A program made the translations under genes and the position numbers. 64,000 bases of DNA from Sphingobacterium mizutaii (GTDB taxonomy: Bacteria; Bacteroidota; Bacteroidia; Sphingobacteriales; Sphingobacteriaceae), in contig NZ_LT906468.1 in the NCBI RefSeq assembly GCF_900187125.1, positions 930,001 through 994,000 on the forward strand, given 5' to 3'. Below, one piece after another: positions 44,026 to 52,574 of the stretch (position 1 is the stretch's first letter; the number at the start of each line of letters is the position of its first letter). Under the pieces are notes generated by a model. That model ran no database searches. It saw only the letters and a list, made by a program, of their open reading frames with translations, and was not told the DNA's origin.

Positions 44026-44224
44026 TCAAATCCTGTGTATTAGAAATAAGGTAGGGACAATTAATGAGATTATTAAAGAATAAATTCTTTTGTCATGAAA
44101 AAATAAGATTTCAATTAAAAAACGATCAAAACTGAATTCTAATTTCATTCTAATATCGCACTTATACCCCTTTAATAGCATTTTATTTCCTTTGAGAATG
44201 AGAAAATAAACAAACTCATGCTCT

Positions 44225-46393
44225 ATGCTAACTAACAAAAAACTCTTTTTAGGAATGTGTTTTATGCTGCCTATAATCTTGAAGGCGCAGAATAAGGACC
44301 AATTAACAGCCGATACATTAAAAGTCTATCAAGTGGAAGAGGTAGAAGTCACATCAAAGTATTACAAGCGATATAATATCAAAGAGATGTCTGAAGGATT
44401 GAGGCTTCGCACTTCCCTGTTGAATACCTCCCAAAATATTCAAATCCTTGATGGCGAGATTTTCCGTGACCAAGCCGTAACCAACTTGAATGAAAGCTTG
44501 ACGAGAAACGTTAGTGGAACAATGCGTGAAGAACTGCATAATGGTATTTCACCTGATATTTATTCAAGAGCTGGCTATATTTCAGCGCAAAGAAATGGCG
44601 TGGATTTGAGACCCTTAGGAAAAGGTCCAATTGGGGATGATGTTGCGATAATTGATCGGGTAGAATTTCTGAAAGGTCCAGCAGGCTTTATGCATGCCAT
44701 GAGCGATCCAGCAGGATCCTATAATGTGGTCACCAAAAAGCCAACAGGTGAAACCCGCCGGAGCATCGACGTATTAATGGGTAGTTTTAATCAATTGAGG
44801 GCAGCGGTAGACCTAGATGGGAAGTTTGAAGGAGCAGAAAAACTTCAATATCGACTGAACTTAATGGGGATGAAAGCCAATGGTTTTATGGAACATGATC
44901 GAAACAACAGAATTCTTTTTGCTCCATCCTTAAAATACCAGATCAATGAGAGGTCTTCAATAACGGCAGAATATATTTACCAACAACTAAATTACCTATT
45001 GTTGAGCGAAGCCCAAATGTCGCCTTATGGATATGGTACACTGCCCAATGATTTTACCATTACAGATCCAAGCGTCCGTCCTTTTTCAGGCAATGACCAT
45101 AATATGTTCTTGACCTACCAAAACAGTTTTAAGAATAATTGGGAGTTTACCGCCAAAGCCAGTTATATCACGATGGGATATGATGGGTCCATTTTTTGGG
45201 TAAATGGTGCCAATAAGCAAAACCCAGATATCCTAGACCGAAATTTAGTCTATGATTCCAATAAATACAATGTCTTTTCTACCCAGTTTTATCTGAATGG
45301 CAATTTCAATACTGGTAGACTAAAACATAATTTCATTACAGGAGTCGATATCAATAATAAATCATCCAACAGTCGGGATACTTGGGGTACTGCCACCGCA
45401 GTTTATCCTCTTTCCATTTCCAATCCGGTCTATTCAACCACCATCATGAATAATGGCATTGGGGGTGACTTTGCCTCTGAAAATGATTTCTATTCTGAAG
45501 GAAATATCGTAGAAAGAAGACTATTCTATGCATCAGTTTATGCCATGGACGAACTGAGCATGTTGAATGATAGATTAAGGATTACACTTGGCTTGCGGTT
45601 GACGGCCTCGAATGGAAACTCTACCGACTACGGAGCAAAAACCGAAACCGACGACCTGGTTTTGACGCCAAGACTGGGGGTTAATTATTCCCTGACGAAA
45701 GATGCTTCCCTGTACTTTTTGCATGATCGCACTTACTTGCCGCAATCGGGTATTTCAGTAGAAGGAAATGCCTTGAAACCCATCCGAGGGATCAATTATG
45801 AACTAGGTTTCAAACGCGATTGGGCTGAAGGAAGATGGAATACAACCTTGGCAGTATATCATATCGAACGTAATCAGCTGGTTTCTGTCGATCCTACCTC
45901 CAACTTGATCTATCAGACCGGGGTTAGCCAATCCAGAGGATTTGAATTTGATATGAAAGGTCAACTCGCCAAAGGCTTGAATGCCATCGTCAACTATGCC
46001 TATACGGATTCAGAAATCACCGAAGATGAATATAATCCAGAACTTATTGGAAGGGCAACCCCCAATTTGGTAAAACATATCCAGAATACTTGGCTGAATT
46101 ATTATCTGCCCATTCAAAAACTAAGTGGCTTTTCTTTGTCCGCTGGCTATCAGCTCTTGATGGGAAGGACAGAAAGGTTTCCAAATGCCACTTCGCAACC
46201 TCTTGAAGATAATTTCCGATTAGATGTTGGGGCAGGATGGAATAATGAAAAATATAAAATAAACCTTATCGTAAATAATGTATTGAACAGGAAAATGTAT
46301 TCAACAGCATGGAGAAATGGTGCAAATGATATGTACTATTGGGTTCAGATGGCTCCAATCCATGCAAGACTTTCCCTACGTGTTAACTTATAA
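44225..46393 (+). CDS. TonB-dependent siderophore receptor
   Basis: Outer-membrane transporter of 722 residues in the FhuA/FecA group. Signal peptide FLGMCFMLPIILKAQ; a VEEVEVTSKYY segment like a TonB box; plug with IQILDGEIFRDQAVTNLNES, RPLGKGPIGDDVAIIDRVEF and LKGPAGFMHAMSDPAGSYNV (the KGPxG...PGG motif of siderophore receptors, with MSDPAG in place of the usual GxxxPGG). The barrel ends APIHARLSLRVNL. A binding lipoprotein follows after eight bases, so they form one operon for uptake of an iron chelate or related ligand. No Fur box could be pointed to. Confidence 0.9.
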   Translation: MLTNKKLFLGMCFMLPIILKAQNKDQLTADTLKVYQVEEVEVTSKYYKRYNIKEMSEGLRLRTSLLNTSQNIQILDGEIFRDQAVTNLNESLTRNVSGTMREELHNGISPDIYSRAGYISAQRNGVDLRPLGKGPIGDDVAIIDRVEFLKGPAGFMHAMSDPAGSYNVVTKKPTGETRRSIDVLMGSFNQLRAAVDLDGKFEGAEKLQYRLNLMGMKANGFMEHDRNNRILFAPSLKYQINERSSITAEYIYQQLNYLLLSEAQMSPYGYGTLPNDFTITDPSVRPFSGNDHNMFLTYQNSFKNNWEFTAKASYITMGYDGSIFWVNGANKQNPDILDRNLVYDSNKYNVFSTQFYLNGNFNTGRLKHNFITGVDINNKSSNSRDTWGTATAVYPLSISNPVYSTTIMNNGIGGDFASENDFYSEGNIVERRLFYASVYAMDELSMLNDRLRITLGLRLTASNGNSTDYGAKTETDDLVLTPRLGVNYSLTKDASLYFLHDRTYLPQSGISVEGNALKPIRGINYELGFKRDWAEGRWNTTLAVYHIERNQLVSVDPTSNLIYQTGVSQSRGFEFDMKGQLAKGLNAIVNYAYTDSEITEDEYNPELIGRATPNLVKHIQNTWLNYYLPIQKLSGFSLSAGYQLLMGRTERFPNATSQPLEDNFRLDVGAGWNNEKYKINLIVNNVLNRKMYSTAWRNGANDMYYWVQMAPIHARLSLRVNL

Positions 46394-46401
46394 TCAACAA
46401 C

Positions 46402-47433
46402 ATGAAAAATTCCATTAACATCATAACAAGCCTACTGGGAATCATGCTAGTATTCCTGATGGTATCTTGTAATTCTTCACAAGACAAGACAAAAGAAGAA
46501 GGTAAATCAGCCATCATGGTCGTAGATGCCCTAGGAGTCAAAATCAATCTTGATAAGCCTGTGAAGCGGATTGTTTGTTTGGATGAACCGGGATTGGATG
46601 CTTTGTTTGTTTTGGGTGCTGAAAAAAGCTTGGTCGGCATATTCAATGATGTATACATGAGCAAAGAACTATATCCTTATTATTCTAAAATGAGTACGGA
46701 GATTGCCGAAAGAAAAATCCCTGCCCCCGGTTTGAATAATCAGGGGAATATAGAGAACATTATCGAACTATCACCTGATTTGGTTATAGCGGCCTCAACA
46801 CAAAAGGATTTGATCGAAACCCTTCGTAACGCAGGTGTCCAAGTATATTCCTTGAATGCCATTTCAGAAGACGAGGTCTATAAGACCGTTGAGGATATAG
46901 GCATGTTGACCGGAAAAGAGGATAGAGCAGAAGAGATTGTTTCCTATACAAAATCAGAAGTGAAGCGGATGCAGGGAGAAGTGGCAGGTTTAGATAAAAA
47001 GAGGCGGGTATATTTTACTGGAGCACACGGAAGGATCTTTTCTACAACCGGAATTAATGGGATGATGCACTCGTGCTTGACCATGGCAGGGGTTGAAAAT
47101 GTTTGCCCTTACGAGGTCGGATTTCCTACCATTAATCCTGAAACCCTCATAGAATGGAACCCCGATATGATTGTAATGTGGAATGATAGTCCAAATCTTT
47201 TCTATGATCGAAAAGAGTTTGCAGGAATCCCCGCAATACAAAACAAGCAGATCTTTAACCTGGAGCCGATGTTCTTTTACAACCCGCACACCCTTAAAGC
47301 GCTATGTACAGCGACATTGATAAATGAATGGGCATACCAAGGCGATAGTGCTCAAACCAGCCAGAGAATCTCGGAAGTATTGCAAAAACTATATGGAAAT
47401 GAAAAGGCAGATCGGTTAGTCGAACTGCTATAA
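46402..47433 (+). CDS. Iron-complex ABC transporter substrate-binding lipoprotein
   Basis: 343 residues; lipobox FLMVSC with Cys23. Class III periplasmic binding protein of the FecB/BtuF type: PVKRIVCLDEPGLDALFVLGA, LSPDLVIAASTQKDLIETL, the long backbone helix near EDRAEEIVSYTKSEVKRMQGE and INPETLIEWNPDMIVMWN. There is no permease or ATPase gene next to it. It is cotranscribed with the receptor upstream. It probably hands the ligand to a permease encoded elsewhere, or acts in storage at the membrane (inference). A terminator follows. Confidence 0.9.
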   Translation: MKNSINIITSLLGIMLVFLMVSCNSSQDKTKEEGKSAIMVVDALGVKINLDKPVKRIVCLDEPGLDALFVLGAEKSLVGIFNDVYMSKELYPYYSKMSTEIAERKIPAPGLNNQGNIENIIELSPDLVIAASTQKDLIETLRNAGVQVYSLNAISEDEVYKTVEDIGMLTGKEDRAEEIVSYTKSEVKRMQGEVAGLDKKRRVYFTGAHGRIFSTTGINGMMHSCLTMAGVENVCPYEVGFPTINPETLIEWNPDMIVMWNDSPNLFYDRKEFAGIPAIQNKQIFNLEPMFFYNPHTLKALCTATLINEWAYQGDSAQTSQRISEVLQKLYGNEKADRLVELL

Positions 47434-47487
47434 TGTGTAGAAAAATTACATATAGACCCATTGCGGCCTATATTCTACATATAAGAA

Positions 47488-47514
47488 AAAGCTCGATGAA
47501 AGTCGAGCTTTCTA
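47488..47514 (+). terminator. Terminator after the binding-protein gene
   Basis: AAAGCTCGA/TCGAGCTTT stem with a six-base loop and a short T-rich tail, 54 bases after the stop. A near-identical hairpin is reused after the tRNA gene at 48229. Confidence 0.75.
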
Positions 47515-47596
47515 TTTATCCATGTTTTTGTATTACCTACCTACAGCAAACATTTTATGCCTTAAATTCTTTATCTTCTTAAAGATTGATGAAAAG

Positions 47597-48001
47597 ATGA
47601 ATATAGAAGATAAAATCCTTGAATCTGCGCTCAGGAATGAAAAACCTATCATTACCGATGAAATCGTTGAATATTATCAAAAGAATCCGACAGAACTGGA
47701 CTCCATGGTCAATCAATCCATCTTCCAAGCCAAATTCTTGAAATATTTCTTTGTTTTAGGCCTAGGCTTAACCATCGGCGTTAGACTCCTGCGCTATTTC
47801 TTTGATGATGATGCATTTGGTGAATTTGTCGATAGAATTATTCTGGATGTCCTATCCGAAATAGGGATCGCAATTTTTGGAGGAGCTTTGACCGTATACT
47901 TATTGGAATTCTTGAGGAAGAAACACTTTCAAGAAAGTATCCAGTTCAGAAAAGAGGTGAAAAGAAAAATCAAAGAATTGGAGAAGGAACAGAAAGATTA
48001 G
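47597..48001 (+). CDS. Small membrane protein of unknown function
   Basis: 134 residues from the ATG at 47597 (MNIEDKILESALRNEK); the frame is open further upstream but without a good start. The N-terminal 45 residues are soluble and acidic (IITDEIVEYYQKNPTELD), then two hydrophobic helices (FFVLGLGLTIGVRLLRYFF; ILDVLSEIGIAIFGGALTVYLL), then a basic helical tail (RKEVKRKIKELEKEQKD) of coiled-coil character. No family recognised. Stands alone on its strand, after a terminator. Confidence 0.65.
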   Translation: MNIEDKILESALRNEKPIITDEIVEYYQKNPTELDSMVNQSIFQAKFLKYFFVLGLGLTIGVRLLRYFFDDDAFGEFVDRIILDVLSEIGIAIFGGALTVYLLEFLRKKHFQESIQFRKEVKRKIKELEKEQKD

Positions 48002-48072
48002 GGATCAATACCTAAACCATATATCAAGTGAACATTTAACCATAATATGTCCATTTTCTTTTATTTGAAGGA

Positions 48073-48198
48073 TTACACCCTTTCCCTGATGGCAATGATC
48101 GTACTAGGCTTACCTTTTTCAATGTCAAAAGCGTAATTAGTATAGAACTCATGTAGTCTGTAACTGATATTTATTCCCCCGGCACGGCTGCAGGAAGT
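48073..48198 (-). pseudogene. Possible remnant of a gene 3' end
   Basis: An open stretch of 41 codons without a start, ending in TAA, reads SRAGGINISYRLHEFYTNYA and then DIEKGKPSTIIAIRERV. The composition is protein-like, unlike the surrounding spacer. An in-frame stop lies just before it, next to a short tandem repeat (TAGTATTTAG units at 48199-48229). I could not assign a family; it may be chance. Confidence 0.3.
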
Positions 48199-48228
48199 CT
48201 AAATACTAAATACTTTCTACTAAATACT

Positions 48229-48258
48229 AAAAAAGCTCGACGTAAGTCGAGCTTTTTT
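48229..48258 (-). terminator. Terminator of the tRNA-Met gene
   Basis: AAAAGCTCGA/TCGAGCTTTT stem with a six-base loop and a run of T on the minus strand, five bases after the tRNA 3' end. Confidence 0.82.
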
Positions 48259-48263
48259 TCCAG

Positions 48264-48337
48264 TAGCGGGGAGCAGGATCGAACTGCCGACCTCAGGGTT
48301 ATGAATCCTGCGCTCTAACCATCTGAGCTACCCCGCC
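48264..48337 (-). tRNA. tRNA-Met (anticodon CAU)
   Basis: 74 bases fold as a cloverleaf on the minus strand: acceptor GGCGGGG/CCCCGCT, D arm GCTC-AGATGGTTA-GAGC, anticodon loop TTCATAA on a CAGGA/CCCTG-type stem, variable region GAGGTC, T arm GGCAG-TTCGATC-CTGCT, discriminator A. CCA is not encoded. The first acceptor pair is G-U, so an elongator is more likely than the initiator, but a CAU anticodon can also belong to tRNA-Ile2. Confidence 0.93.
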
Positions 48338-48350
48338 GTTTTTCGGTATG

Positions 48351-48380
48351 CAAAGATAGCAATAAGGAATAATTTTCAAA
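48351..48380 (-). promoter_or_regulatory. Promoter of the tRNA-Met gene
   Basis: On the minus strand TTTG (48380-48377) and TATCTTTG (48358-48351) are separated by 18 bases, an almost ideal Bacteroidota -33/-7 pair, 13 bases before the mature 5' end. The remaining spacer up to 48663 is AT-rich; I see nothing else in it. Confidence 0.65.
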
Positions 48381-48663
48381 GAAAATTTTATACAATTTTA
48401 GACTTCAAATCCTCGGTTTTCAGCAGAATCCCTACAATCAATTTATATTCAAAAGGATAGCCTCAAGAGAAAATTAGCGAAATTCAGGATACCATCTCCA
48501 TCTAACGCAGTTCTACACTGTTAATAATGCTGTTTTTGTGAATAAAAGATTTTTGTAGTTTTTTTTGAATAACGGATTTATTCATTATACTTACAAAAAG
48601 TAGCATGTAATCCATGCGTATTGAGTACTAACAAAAATATTAAGATCTACTTATACATATCAA

Positions 48664-49041
48664 ATGGCAGAAAAGATTAAATTAAATTTAGAATATGTAT
48701 TAAATTCTTCACCTAGAATCCTCTTTCCTTACCTTCAGGAGCCAAATGAGCTTGCTCAATGGTTTGCAGATGATGTGAATTATCACGATGGTATCTATGA
48801 ATTTATTTGGGATAATGAATCCCACCGCGCGAAGTTGATCGCAACTAAAGAAAACAAAAGCGTTAAATTCAAATGGTTGGATGATGAACCCTATTTCTTC
48901 GAAATTGAAATCATCCAAGATGAATTGACCAATGACGTAGCATTGAGTGTTACAGATTATGTGAAAGAAGACAATTTGGACGATAGAAAATTGATTTGGA
49001 ACAACTCCATCGGTTACCTGCAAAGGGTTATCGGAGCATAA
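48664..49041 (+). CDS. START-like domain protein
   Basis: 125 residues, a single SRPBCC/START-like domain of the AHSA1 type common in Bacteroidota. It begins EKIKLNLEYVLNSSPRILFPYLQEPNELAQWFADDV; the characteristic Trp-Phe pair after the first helix, the strand IYEFIWDNESHRAKLIATKE and the final helix (DRKLIWNNSIGYLQRVIGA) complete the helix-grip fold. The ligand is unknown. The next gene on the same strand, an LptF/LptG permease, has its own promoter. Confidence 0.8.
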   Translation: MAEKIKLNLEYVLNSSPRILFPYLQEPNELAQWFADDVNYHDGIYEFIWDNESHRAKLIATKENKSVKFKWLDDEPYFFEIEIIQDELTNDVALSVTDYVKEDNLDDRKLIWNNSIGYLQRVIGA

Positions 49042-49060
49042 AAAATACTTATAGTAATGC

Positions 49061-49090
49061 AGGCCTCTAAATATTTTTTGGAGGCCTCTT
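49061..49090 (+). terminator. Terminator after the START-like gene
   Basis: AGGCCTC/GAGGCCT stem with a 13-base AT-rich loop and CTTTATAT after it. The loop is long, so efficiency is uncertain. Confidence 0.55.
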
Positions 49091-49187
49091 TATATCCATC
49101 TTTCTTCATCCATCAGAAATCGAGAAAGCTGGATTGTTTTACGACCACATTAACTTTTTTCTAACATTTTTCCGTTCACAAAAAGTG

Positions 49188-49195
49188 TATCTTTG
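49188..49195 (+). promoter_or_regulatory. -7 promoter element for the LptF/LptG-type gene
   Basis: TATCTTTG, a TAnnTTTG match, 55 bases before the ATG. Confidence 0.55.
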
Positions 49196-49250
49196 CTGCA
49201 AGACCATCTCTTTCCGAAGGGATTTTGTCAAATGGTCCTATTGATATTAC

Positions 49251-50714
49251 ATGAAAAAAGTAAACTTACTCATATTACAAGCATTTATTAAGCCCTTTTT
49301 GGTGACTTTCTTTATTGTCATGTTTGTACTGTTGATGCTGTTTTTGTTCAAGTACATCGATGACCTAATCGGAAAGGGTTTTCAATGGTATGTGATTTTA
49401 GAGCTTTTAGCTTATCAATGTGCCGTACAGCTTTCCATGGCGCTTCCTCTGTCCATGCTCCTTTCGTCCATCATGACCTTTGGTAACTTGGGCGAAAGTT
49501 ATGAACTCGTGGCCATCAAGGCGGCCGGTGTTTCGCTACGTAAGGCCATGACCCCCTTATTTATTGTGGTAGGCCTATTTAGTGCCGGATCCTTTTTCTT
49601 CTCGGATTATATCCTTCCGGTGGTCAACTTAAAAATGGGTTCCCTGTTATATGATGTCCGTAAGAAAAAAGCGGATTTCTTTATCAAACCTGGCGTATTT
49701 AATAATACCATTCCAGGCTATAGTATCCGTGCAAAAGGAAAAAGTGAAGATGGAACCACTTTGAAAGACCTGATGATCTATGAACATCCATCTGGAGGGA
49801 CAGCTAGCAATGTTACATTCGCTAAGGAAGGCTTTATCCAAAATTCAGCCGACAATAACTACATGGTCCTTGAATTAAAGGACGGTGTACGATATGAGGA
49901 TGCGCGTGTAGAAAACGCGAAACGTTACGATCCGAGACAACAATTTACACGATTCAGGTTCAAAGAGACGACAACCAAGTTTGATATGGGTAGTTTTCAG
50001 ATGAATAGGACGGACCAAGACCTATTCAAATCCCATCATCAGATGTTGAATCTAAAGCAACTGCGATTATATTCCGATTCCAATAGAGTTTATATCGATA
50101 GCTTAGAACTGGTCAATGCGGCCGAAGCAAAGCGATATGTCAATTATTATTCCCCATACTTCAGGGAGAACAGTCCCGGCAGAACGAAAGCCAAGGTTTC
50201 CTTGCCTGATCTGGATAAAAATGGACAATTGCGAATGGCCATTAACAATGGCTTGAGCCAGGCAAGACAAATAAAGGACATGGCGGTCAATAGGGATGCG
50301 GAATTCACTCCATATGCCGAAAAGGATGTTCGATATGACATCGAATGGCACAGGAAGTTTACCCTAGCGGTATCCTGTCTCTTACTTTTTGGAATAGGGG
50401 CACCTTTAGGGGCGATTATCCGAAAAGGAGGTTTAGGGCTGCCAGTGGTTATGGCGATTATATTTTTCCTAATCTACCATGTTATTGCGACCTTAGCCGA
50501 GAAAGCAGCGAAGGATGCTAGTCTGACCCCAATGTGGGGCATGTGGATGGCCATTATCGTCCTGACACCACTAGCCATCTTCCTGACTTATAAATCAACC
50601 TCAGATTCTGCCTTATTTGATGCAGATCAATATAAGATGAAGGCACAAGCCATCTGGAATAAGATCCTTGGTTTTGTCCAGAAAAAGAAAGAAACAAAAA
50701 GTACTACTTCTTAA
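49251..50714 (+). CDS. LptF/LptG-family (YjgP/YjgQ) permease
   Basis: Inner-membrane component of the lipopolysaccharide export bridge. 487 residues: three N-terminal membrane helices (FIKPFLVTFFIVMFVLLMLFLF; LLAYQCAVQLSMALPLSMLLSS; PLFIVVGLFSAGSFFFSDY), a large periplasmic beta-jellyroll (about 130-370) and three C-terminal helices (FTLAVSCLLLFGIGAPLGAII; VVMAIIFFLIYHVIATL; WGMWMAIIVLTPLAIFLTY). The motif PLSMLLSSIMTFGNLGESYELVA is conserved in the family. LptF and LptG cannot be told apart here. It stands alone, followed by a strong terminator and a repeat array. Confidence 0.92.
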   Translation: MKKVNLLILQAFIKPFLVTFFIVMFVLLMLFLFKYIDDLIGKGFQWYVILELLAYQCAVQLSMALPLSMLLSSIMTFGNLGESYELVAIKAAGVSLRKAMTPLFIVVGLFSAGSFFFSDYILPVVNLKMGSLLYDVRKKKADFFIKPGVFNNTIPGYSIRAKGKSEDGTTLKDLMIYEHPSGGTASNVTFAKEGFIQNSADNNYMVLELKDGVRYEDARVENAKRYDPRQQFTRFRFKETTTKFDMGSFQMNRTDQDLFKSHHQMLNLKQLRLYSDSNRVYIDSLELVNAAEAKRYVNYYSPYFRENSPGRTKAKVSLPDLDKNGQLRMAINNGLSQARQIKDMAVNRDAEFTPYAEKDVRYDIEWHRKFTLAVSCLLLFGIGAPLGAIIRKGGLGLPVVMAIIFFLIYHVIATLAEKAAKDASLTPMWGMWMAIIVLTPLAIFLTYKSTSDSALFDADQYKMKAQAIWNKILGFVQKKKETKSTTS

Positions 50715-50735
50715 TAATAATTACGAGTAAATCAG

Positions 50736-50770
50736 AAGGAGTTGTCTACCCAGACAACTCCTTTTTCTTT
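50736..50770 (+). terminator. Terminator of the LptF/LptG-type gene
   Basis: AAGGAGTTGTCT/AGACAACTCCTT stem with a four-base loop, then TTTCTTTTTAT. Confidence 0.88.
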
Positions 50771-50834
50771 TTATTTCTAAGCGGGCATATTCGATACGAC
50801 CATACAGAATTGGACAGCTTTCAAGCAAATAATA

Positions 50835-51215
50835 ATCTTGGCTTATCCTCTCATCCCGAACATCCTGGATCTTCCCATGATCTTGGTCGATCCTCCCATC
50901 CCGAACATCCTGGTTCAAATGTATGTTGCGGGCGAATTCAATTCATCCCCACGAAAATTGGATACCTTTCTGGTGGTAAATTGATTTTGGTCCATCCTCT
51001 CATCCCGAACATCCTGGTTCTTCCCATGATCTTGGCTTATCCTCCCATCCCGAACATCCTGGTTCAAATGTATGTTGCGGGCGAATTCAATTCGCCCCTA
51101 CGAAAATTGGATACCTTTCTGTTGGTAAATTGATCTTGGTCCATCCTCCCATCCCGAATATCCTGGTTCTTCCCATGATCTTGGTCCATCCTCCCATCCC
51201 GAACATCCTGGTTCA
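50835..51215 (-). repeat. Family A higher-order tandem array (six units, 149-bp period)
   Basis: Six units starting ATCTTGG (or ATTTTGG) at 50835, 50880, 50984, 51029, 51133 and 51178 share the body ATCCTCCCATCCCGAACATC followed by CTGGTTC. Spacings are 45, 104, 45, 104 and 45, so a 149-bp pair repeats. Each 104-base unit ends with a module holding GTTGCGGGCGAATTCAATTC and ACGAAAATTGGATACCTTTC. A diverged half-module lies at 50781-50815. Open frames across it are simply the repeat translated. Confidence 0.9.
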
Positions 51216-51258
51216 AAAAAAGAAGGAGCTAATGAATTTTCACTAGCTCCTTCTTGTA
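51216..51258 (-). terminator. Terminator of the hypothetical lipoprotein gene
   Basis: AAGAAGGAGCTA/TAGCTCCTTCTT perfect stem, with seven T on the minus strand, 15 bases after the stop. Confidence 0.88.
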
Positions 51259-51272
51259 TTTAATATCTCCGA

Positions 51273-51797
51273 TTATTTAATCGGTTTAAAAGTCATGACT
51301 GGATTATAACCATGCAGCACCGAATCATTTGTCAATTTCAAGGTCAATTCATCCTCCGATAGGTTGATGATCTTATAGGTATTATAAATAATCATTGAAT
51401 CGCTGGAAAGATTTAACCTGTTGAACAGCTTTTCGTTCACCCGATATGAAAAAACCAAGGTCGAGTCCTGACCATTGAAAGAATAATCACCCCAATATTC
51501 CGAAATCCTATCGGCGGTCTTTACCTGATCCTTATTCCCTTTCAACACAAAGCTATTGTTCACTGAATCCTGAACCGTATGGGTATATTGGGTTGCTGTA
51601 AAACTTAAGGTCGTTACACGGTTATAATGTTCTGGACTGCTGTTGTCTGTGAAAACCTCATCAATCAGGATATCATTTTTCCAGATGTATTTTTCCAAGA
51701 GTGACTTGTCAAATTCACCTTCGATAGGAGACATATCTTCCTCTTTACATCCTATAAGGATGGTAAAAATTAAAAAGAGTAGCAATCTTCCTTTCAT
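51273..51797 (-). CDS. Hypothetical lipoprotein
   Basis: 174 residues; signal peptide LLLFLIFTILIGC makes Cys17 the lipidation site. The mature part is beta-rich and polar, with TTLSFTATQYTHTVQDSVN, EYWGDYSFNGQDSTLVFSYR and LTLKLTNDSVLHGYNPVMTFK, a calycin- or lipocalin-like plan of the kind used by many Bacteroidota surface lipoproteins. No family recognised. Single gene between a repeat array and an AT-rich spacer (51798-52021) in which I see nothing. Confidence 0.6.
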   Translation of the reverse strand: MKGRLLLFLIFTILIGCKEEDMSPIEGEFDKSLLEKYIWKNDILIDEVFTDNSSPEHYNRVTTLSFTATQYTHTVQDSVNNSFVLKGNKDQVKTADRISEYWGDYSFNGQDSTLVFSYRVNEKLFNRLNLSSDSMIIYNTYKIINLSEDELTLKLTNDSVLHGYNPVMTFKPIK

Positions 51798-52021
51798 GAT
51801 ATGATCCCAAATTTGGTTACTGATACTGGTAAGCTGGTTAATTAATATTTGATTACTTCAAATTTAAGCTAAAGTGTTTTACAATCAAACACTTATGTAT
51901 AAATTTTTGTTTGGTTAATTATGATTATTCATTTTTATAATAATTCAAACATGCCCATTACAAAAATGTATATTTTCTTTTAAGTAATAAAATATTTTTG
52001 AAATTAAATTTAACAAACTCA

Positions 52022-52558
52022 CTACTTAATAGCGTAATGCACGATTTTCATTCCATCATCATAATTTTTATCGGATATTAGGGATAGCGCATAGTTCTTT
52101 TTGACTCCTTCAAATAGTTTCGTGCCAGAACCAATGATAACCGGATTGAGCTTGATTTTTACCTCATCCAATAAATTGTTGTTTAACAACCAACCTGCTA
52201 ATTGACCACCTCCGCATAAATAGATATCAGTATCTGCTTTTTCCTTTAGTTTCTGGATTCGTTCAATCTCCAATGGGACAACCTTTACCTGTTCATGTTT
52301 ATTTTCAAATGTCAAGTTATTGGAAAGTATGTATTGCGTCATGTGGGCATAAGTAGGAGAGGGATCACCTGGTTTCACACCGAATTGATAGCCAAATTCA
52401 TAGGTCTTTCTCCCCATCAATACATGATTGAATGCCTTTAGATCTTCTATATATTGCTTTATGGCTTCACCTTCATAGGTAAATCCACTCACATTATCCT
52501 GCTCTCCAGAGATAAATCCATCTACGGAGGAGGCTACGTAATAAATGATTTTTTTCAT
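52022..52558 (-). CDS. Dihydrofolate reductase / RibD C-terminal family protein
   Basis: 178 residues of the RibD_C fold: it begins KKIIYYVASSVDGFISG, then FNHVLMGRKTYEFGYQFG, the NADPH-site segment DIYLCGGGQLAGWLLNN and LLDEVKIKLNPVIIGSGTKLF. These are the hallmarks of stand-alone YyaP/YwjB-type reductases. Folate reduction is not assured; such proteins are usually of unknown substrate. It follows the ABC-F gene at 16 bases on the same strand and is probably cotranscribed. Confidence 0.85.
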   Translation of the reverse strand: MKKIIYYVASSVDGFISGEQDNVSGFTYEGEAIKQYIEDLKAFNHVLMGRKTYEFGYQFGVKPGDPSPTYAHMTQYILSNNLTFENKHEQVKVVPLEIERIQKLKEKADTDIYLCGGGQLAGWLLNNNLLDEVKIKLNPVIIGSGTKLFEGVKKNYALSLISDKNYDDGMKIVHYAIK

Positions 52559-52574
52559 ATTTTCCTTTCTTCTT

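Noticed and set aside
44026..44224. Fur box upstream of the siderophore receptor
   Set aside because: I looked for a GATAATGATAATCATTATC-like palindrome and found no convincing match in this AT-rich stretch.
50810..51133. 107-codon open frame across the 149-bp array
   Set aside because: It is the family A repeat translated; His/Pro/Leu repeats follow the DNA unit and there is no promoter.
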